A stretch of 21,940 nucleotides of DNA from Lachnospiraceae bacterium UBA3774 (GTDB lineage Bacteria; Bacillota; Clostridia; Lachnospirales; Lachnospiraceae). The translations under genes were made by a program, and so were the position numbers. Below are positions 21,901 to 21,940 of this stretch, one piece after another (position 1 is the first letter of the stretch; the number at the start of each line of letters is the position of its first letter). The notes below the pieces were generated by a model, which saw nothing but the letters and a program-made list of their open reading frames with translations, ran no database searches and was not told the DNA's origin. The stretch is from the NCBI GenBank assembly GCA_002369255.1, contig DFFO01000032.1, positions 1 through 21,940 of the forward strand, written 5' to 3'.

Positions 21901-21940
21901 GTTCCAATCGTCTGCATCATAGTATCCGCCGCCGCCGATA
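18907..21940 (-). CDS. Large secreted/surface repeat protein (5' end outside window)
   Basis: An open frame of about 1010 codons that remains open to the high end; the Met at 21808-21810 is internal. Order from the N-side: a glycine-rich beta-solenoid-like stretch (IGGGGYYDADD, VVINGGSVIAISGG, GAKAIGGG); two near-identical ~200-residue units, each opening with an InlB-B-like repeat (ENGKVTAIVNGQ, AGETVTLRVEPN) and closing with YTF-MP-type and FE/FD strands; a module with ITLDGSIGVNFYIEL, VKQYADYLIEHASEN and KAMLNYGAYSQLYF that recurs in Clostridia surface proteins; and a C-terminal solenoid with GNIVINGGTITAKG and IG-G repeats. It ends GANVTQN with no LPxTG or visible anchor. Function is unknown; adhesion or carbohydrate binding is inference. 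Confidence 0.85.
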   Translation of the reverse strand, partial: IGGGGYYDADDWNHGGNGCDVVINGGSVIAISGGHGAKAIGGGMADNGNLPETDGTVTFKGMLVDAGDSESSAVRVTDYPANLSYNYVFIRPDPDYVAFYGISTSAENGKVTAIVNGQAVTSAEAGETVTLRVEPNQGYKLASISIEGGSAKITKTDDIIGLFRDKNIQGINTGDHDFTDLNLVVNAGGSLAIMRGSETIDTLAPSLDVSHREASNGRVFYEIIDGSAFWRFIEKDGKIITVNRTISQPDPIFYATDPDGYCSLGGGTVLTTVTEGREYTFVMPESEVSVNATFEEGAQGYRIVSDAENGKVTAIVNGQTVTSAEAGETVTLRVEPNHGYALTSISIEGGSVKITKTDDIIDLFRDKNIQGINTGDHDFTDLNLVVNESGSLAIMRGSETIDTLAPGLDFERFEASNGRVFYEIVDGPAFWRFIEKDGKIITVNRMLSQQNIIFYATDPNGYCSLGGGTVLTAVTEGSEYTFTMPDYQVEIKTKFDFADGMMAALAGNSITLDGSIGVNFYIELADSIKDSETAYMHFSIPTGSGETTKDILVKDARRAKAGDKVYYVFKCPIAAKEMTSVIKAQIIDDERAGIEYAYSVKQYADYLIEHASENEAWAAAVPVVKAMLNYGAYSQLYFDKNTDELANASLASEEKELGDVEINVTDPVTENLPEGTNFAGATLSLKSETTLSLYFTSTDTLTFSCEGYEVETASSGDYQIARIRGITAKDIGSIVTLKCNGGTVNYSPLNYCKDVLANKKYTQTLKNVAKALFLYWQAASDYSSLIPDGNVVDLSIIDNDYEAQDGDILTDSLPDEQMITVANGAKITLKDVNITSETHPCITLLGDATIVLEGTNYLKVIDASNACIEVPEGYTVTFEGSGSLDADASEAFYSAAIGSSHRKNCGNIVINGGTITAKGPEGAAAIGTGYASFDGNITINGGTVTAIGGSWCPGIGSGCWESSIGDILIKNTVTQVIATRGYDAPSSIGAGDAGSCGSITIEEGANVTQN
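20449..21024 (-). repeat. Tandem duplication, copy 2 (downstream copy)
   Basis: This 576-bp coding repeat lies 603 bp from copy 1 in the same frame. It runs from DAENGKVTAIV to KTKFDF. Conserved blocks include the KTDDIIDLFRDKNIQGINTG segment, which in the DNA differs from copy 1 at about four of 110 positions. Divergence is concentrated in short stretches, such as FERFEASNGR against SHREASNGR. Confidence 0.9.
21052..21627 (-). repeat. Tandem duplication, copy 1 (upstream copy)
   Basis: The N-terminal copy, from SAENGKVTAIV to NATFEE, in frame with copy 2. The 27-bp linker between them encodes GAQGYRIVS. The high DNA identity in the middle of the unit points to a recent duplication or gene conversion; a third, further upstream copy outside the window cannot be excluded. 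Confidence 0.9.

Overview
The window looks like a chromosomal segment from a Bacillota bacterium of class Clostridia, probably a gut- or rumen-type lineage. The basis is the gene content and order (sepF, an HlyD-like protein next to sepF, RecU, the paired radical-SAM/DUF2344 genes, a stand-alone coaD-rsmD block), strong AGGAGG-type ribosome binding sites, and moderate GC with AT-rich spacers. The family is not resolved; ribosomal protein L27 without the usual Firmicutes N-terminal extension is one clue. Every gene I can support lies on the minus strand, so transcription runs from high to low coordinates. No tRNA, rRNA, CRISPR array, insertion sequence or prophage gene is visible.

In transcription order (high to low): 18907-21940 is the 3' part of a very large secreted repeat protein, followed 21 bp later by an unrecognised 48-residue acidic peptide (18739-18885) and then a low-complexity lipoprotein (18216-18623). 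This is the accessory part of the window. A strong inverted repeat (18141-18175) separates it from the housekeeping block.

From 18102 downward the genes are tightly packed: rsmD and coaD, then a coiled-coil protein, a terminator hairpin, and a six-gene run (membrane protein, RluA-family pseudouridine synthase, recU, TIGR03960-type radical SAM protein, DUF2344 partner, RNase E/G). Next come a strong promoter with a structured leader for rplU-rpmA, an intrinsic terminator, and obg-yhbY-nadD/yqeK (fused)-rsfS-HlyD-like. A sigma-A-type promoter overlapping the HlyD stop codon drives sepF, then lspA-rluD. Another sigma-A-type promoter (3170-3198) drives a cytidylate-kinase-like gene, glmM, a left-handed beta-helix acyltransferase-like gene and nagB, which runs off the low end.

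Themes are ribosome assembly and rRNA modification (rsmD, two RluA-family genes, rplU, rpmA, obg, yhbY, rsfS, RNase G), cofactor synthesis (coaD, nadD), division and envelope (sepF, lspA, amino-sugar genes), and recombination (recU). Many junctions overlap by 4-14 bp or are 1-3 bp apart, and several coupled genes use TTG starts. The most interesting parts are the surface protein/peptide/lipoprotein trio, the peptide's YxxPxL-containing N-terminus, the recent 603-bp duplication in the surface gene, the NadD-YqeK fusion, the L27/Prp absence, the RNase G ending before its zinc-link, and the GlmU-acetyltransferase-like gene between glmM and nagB.
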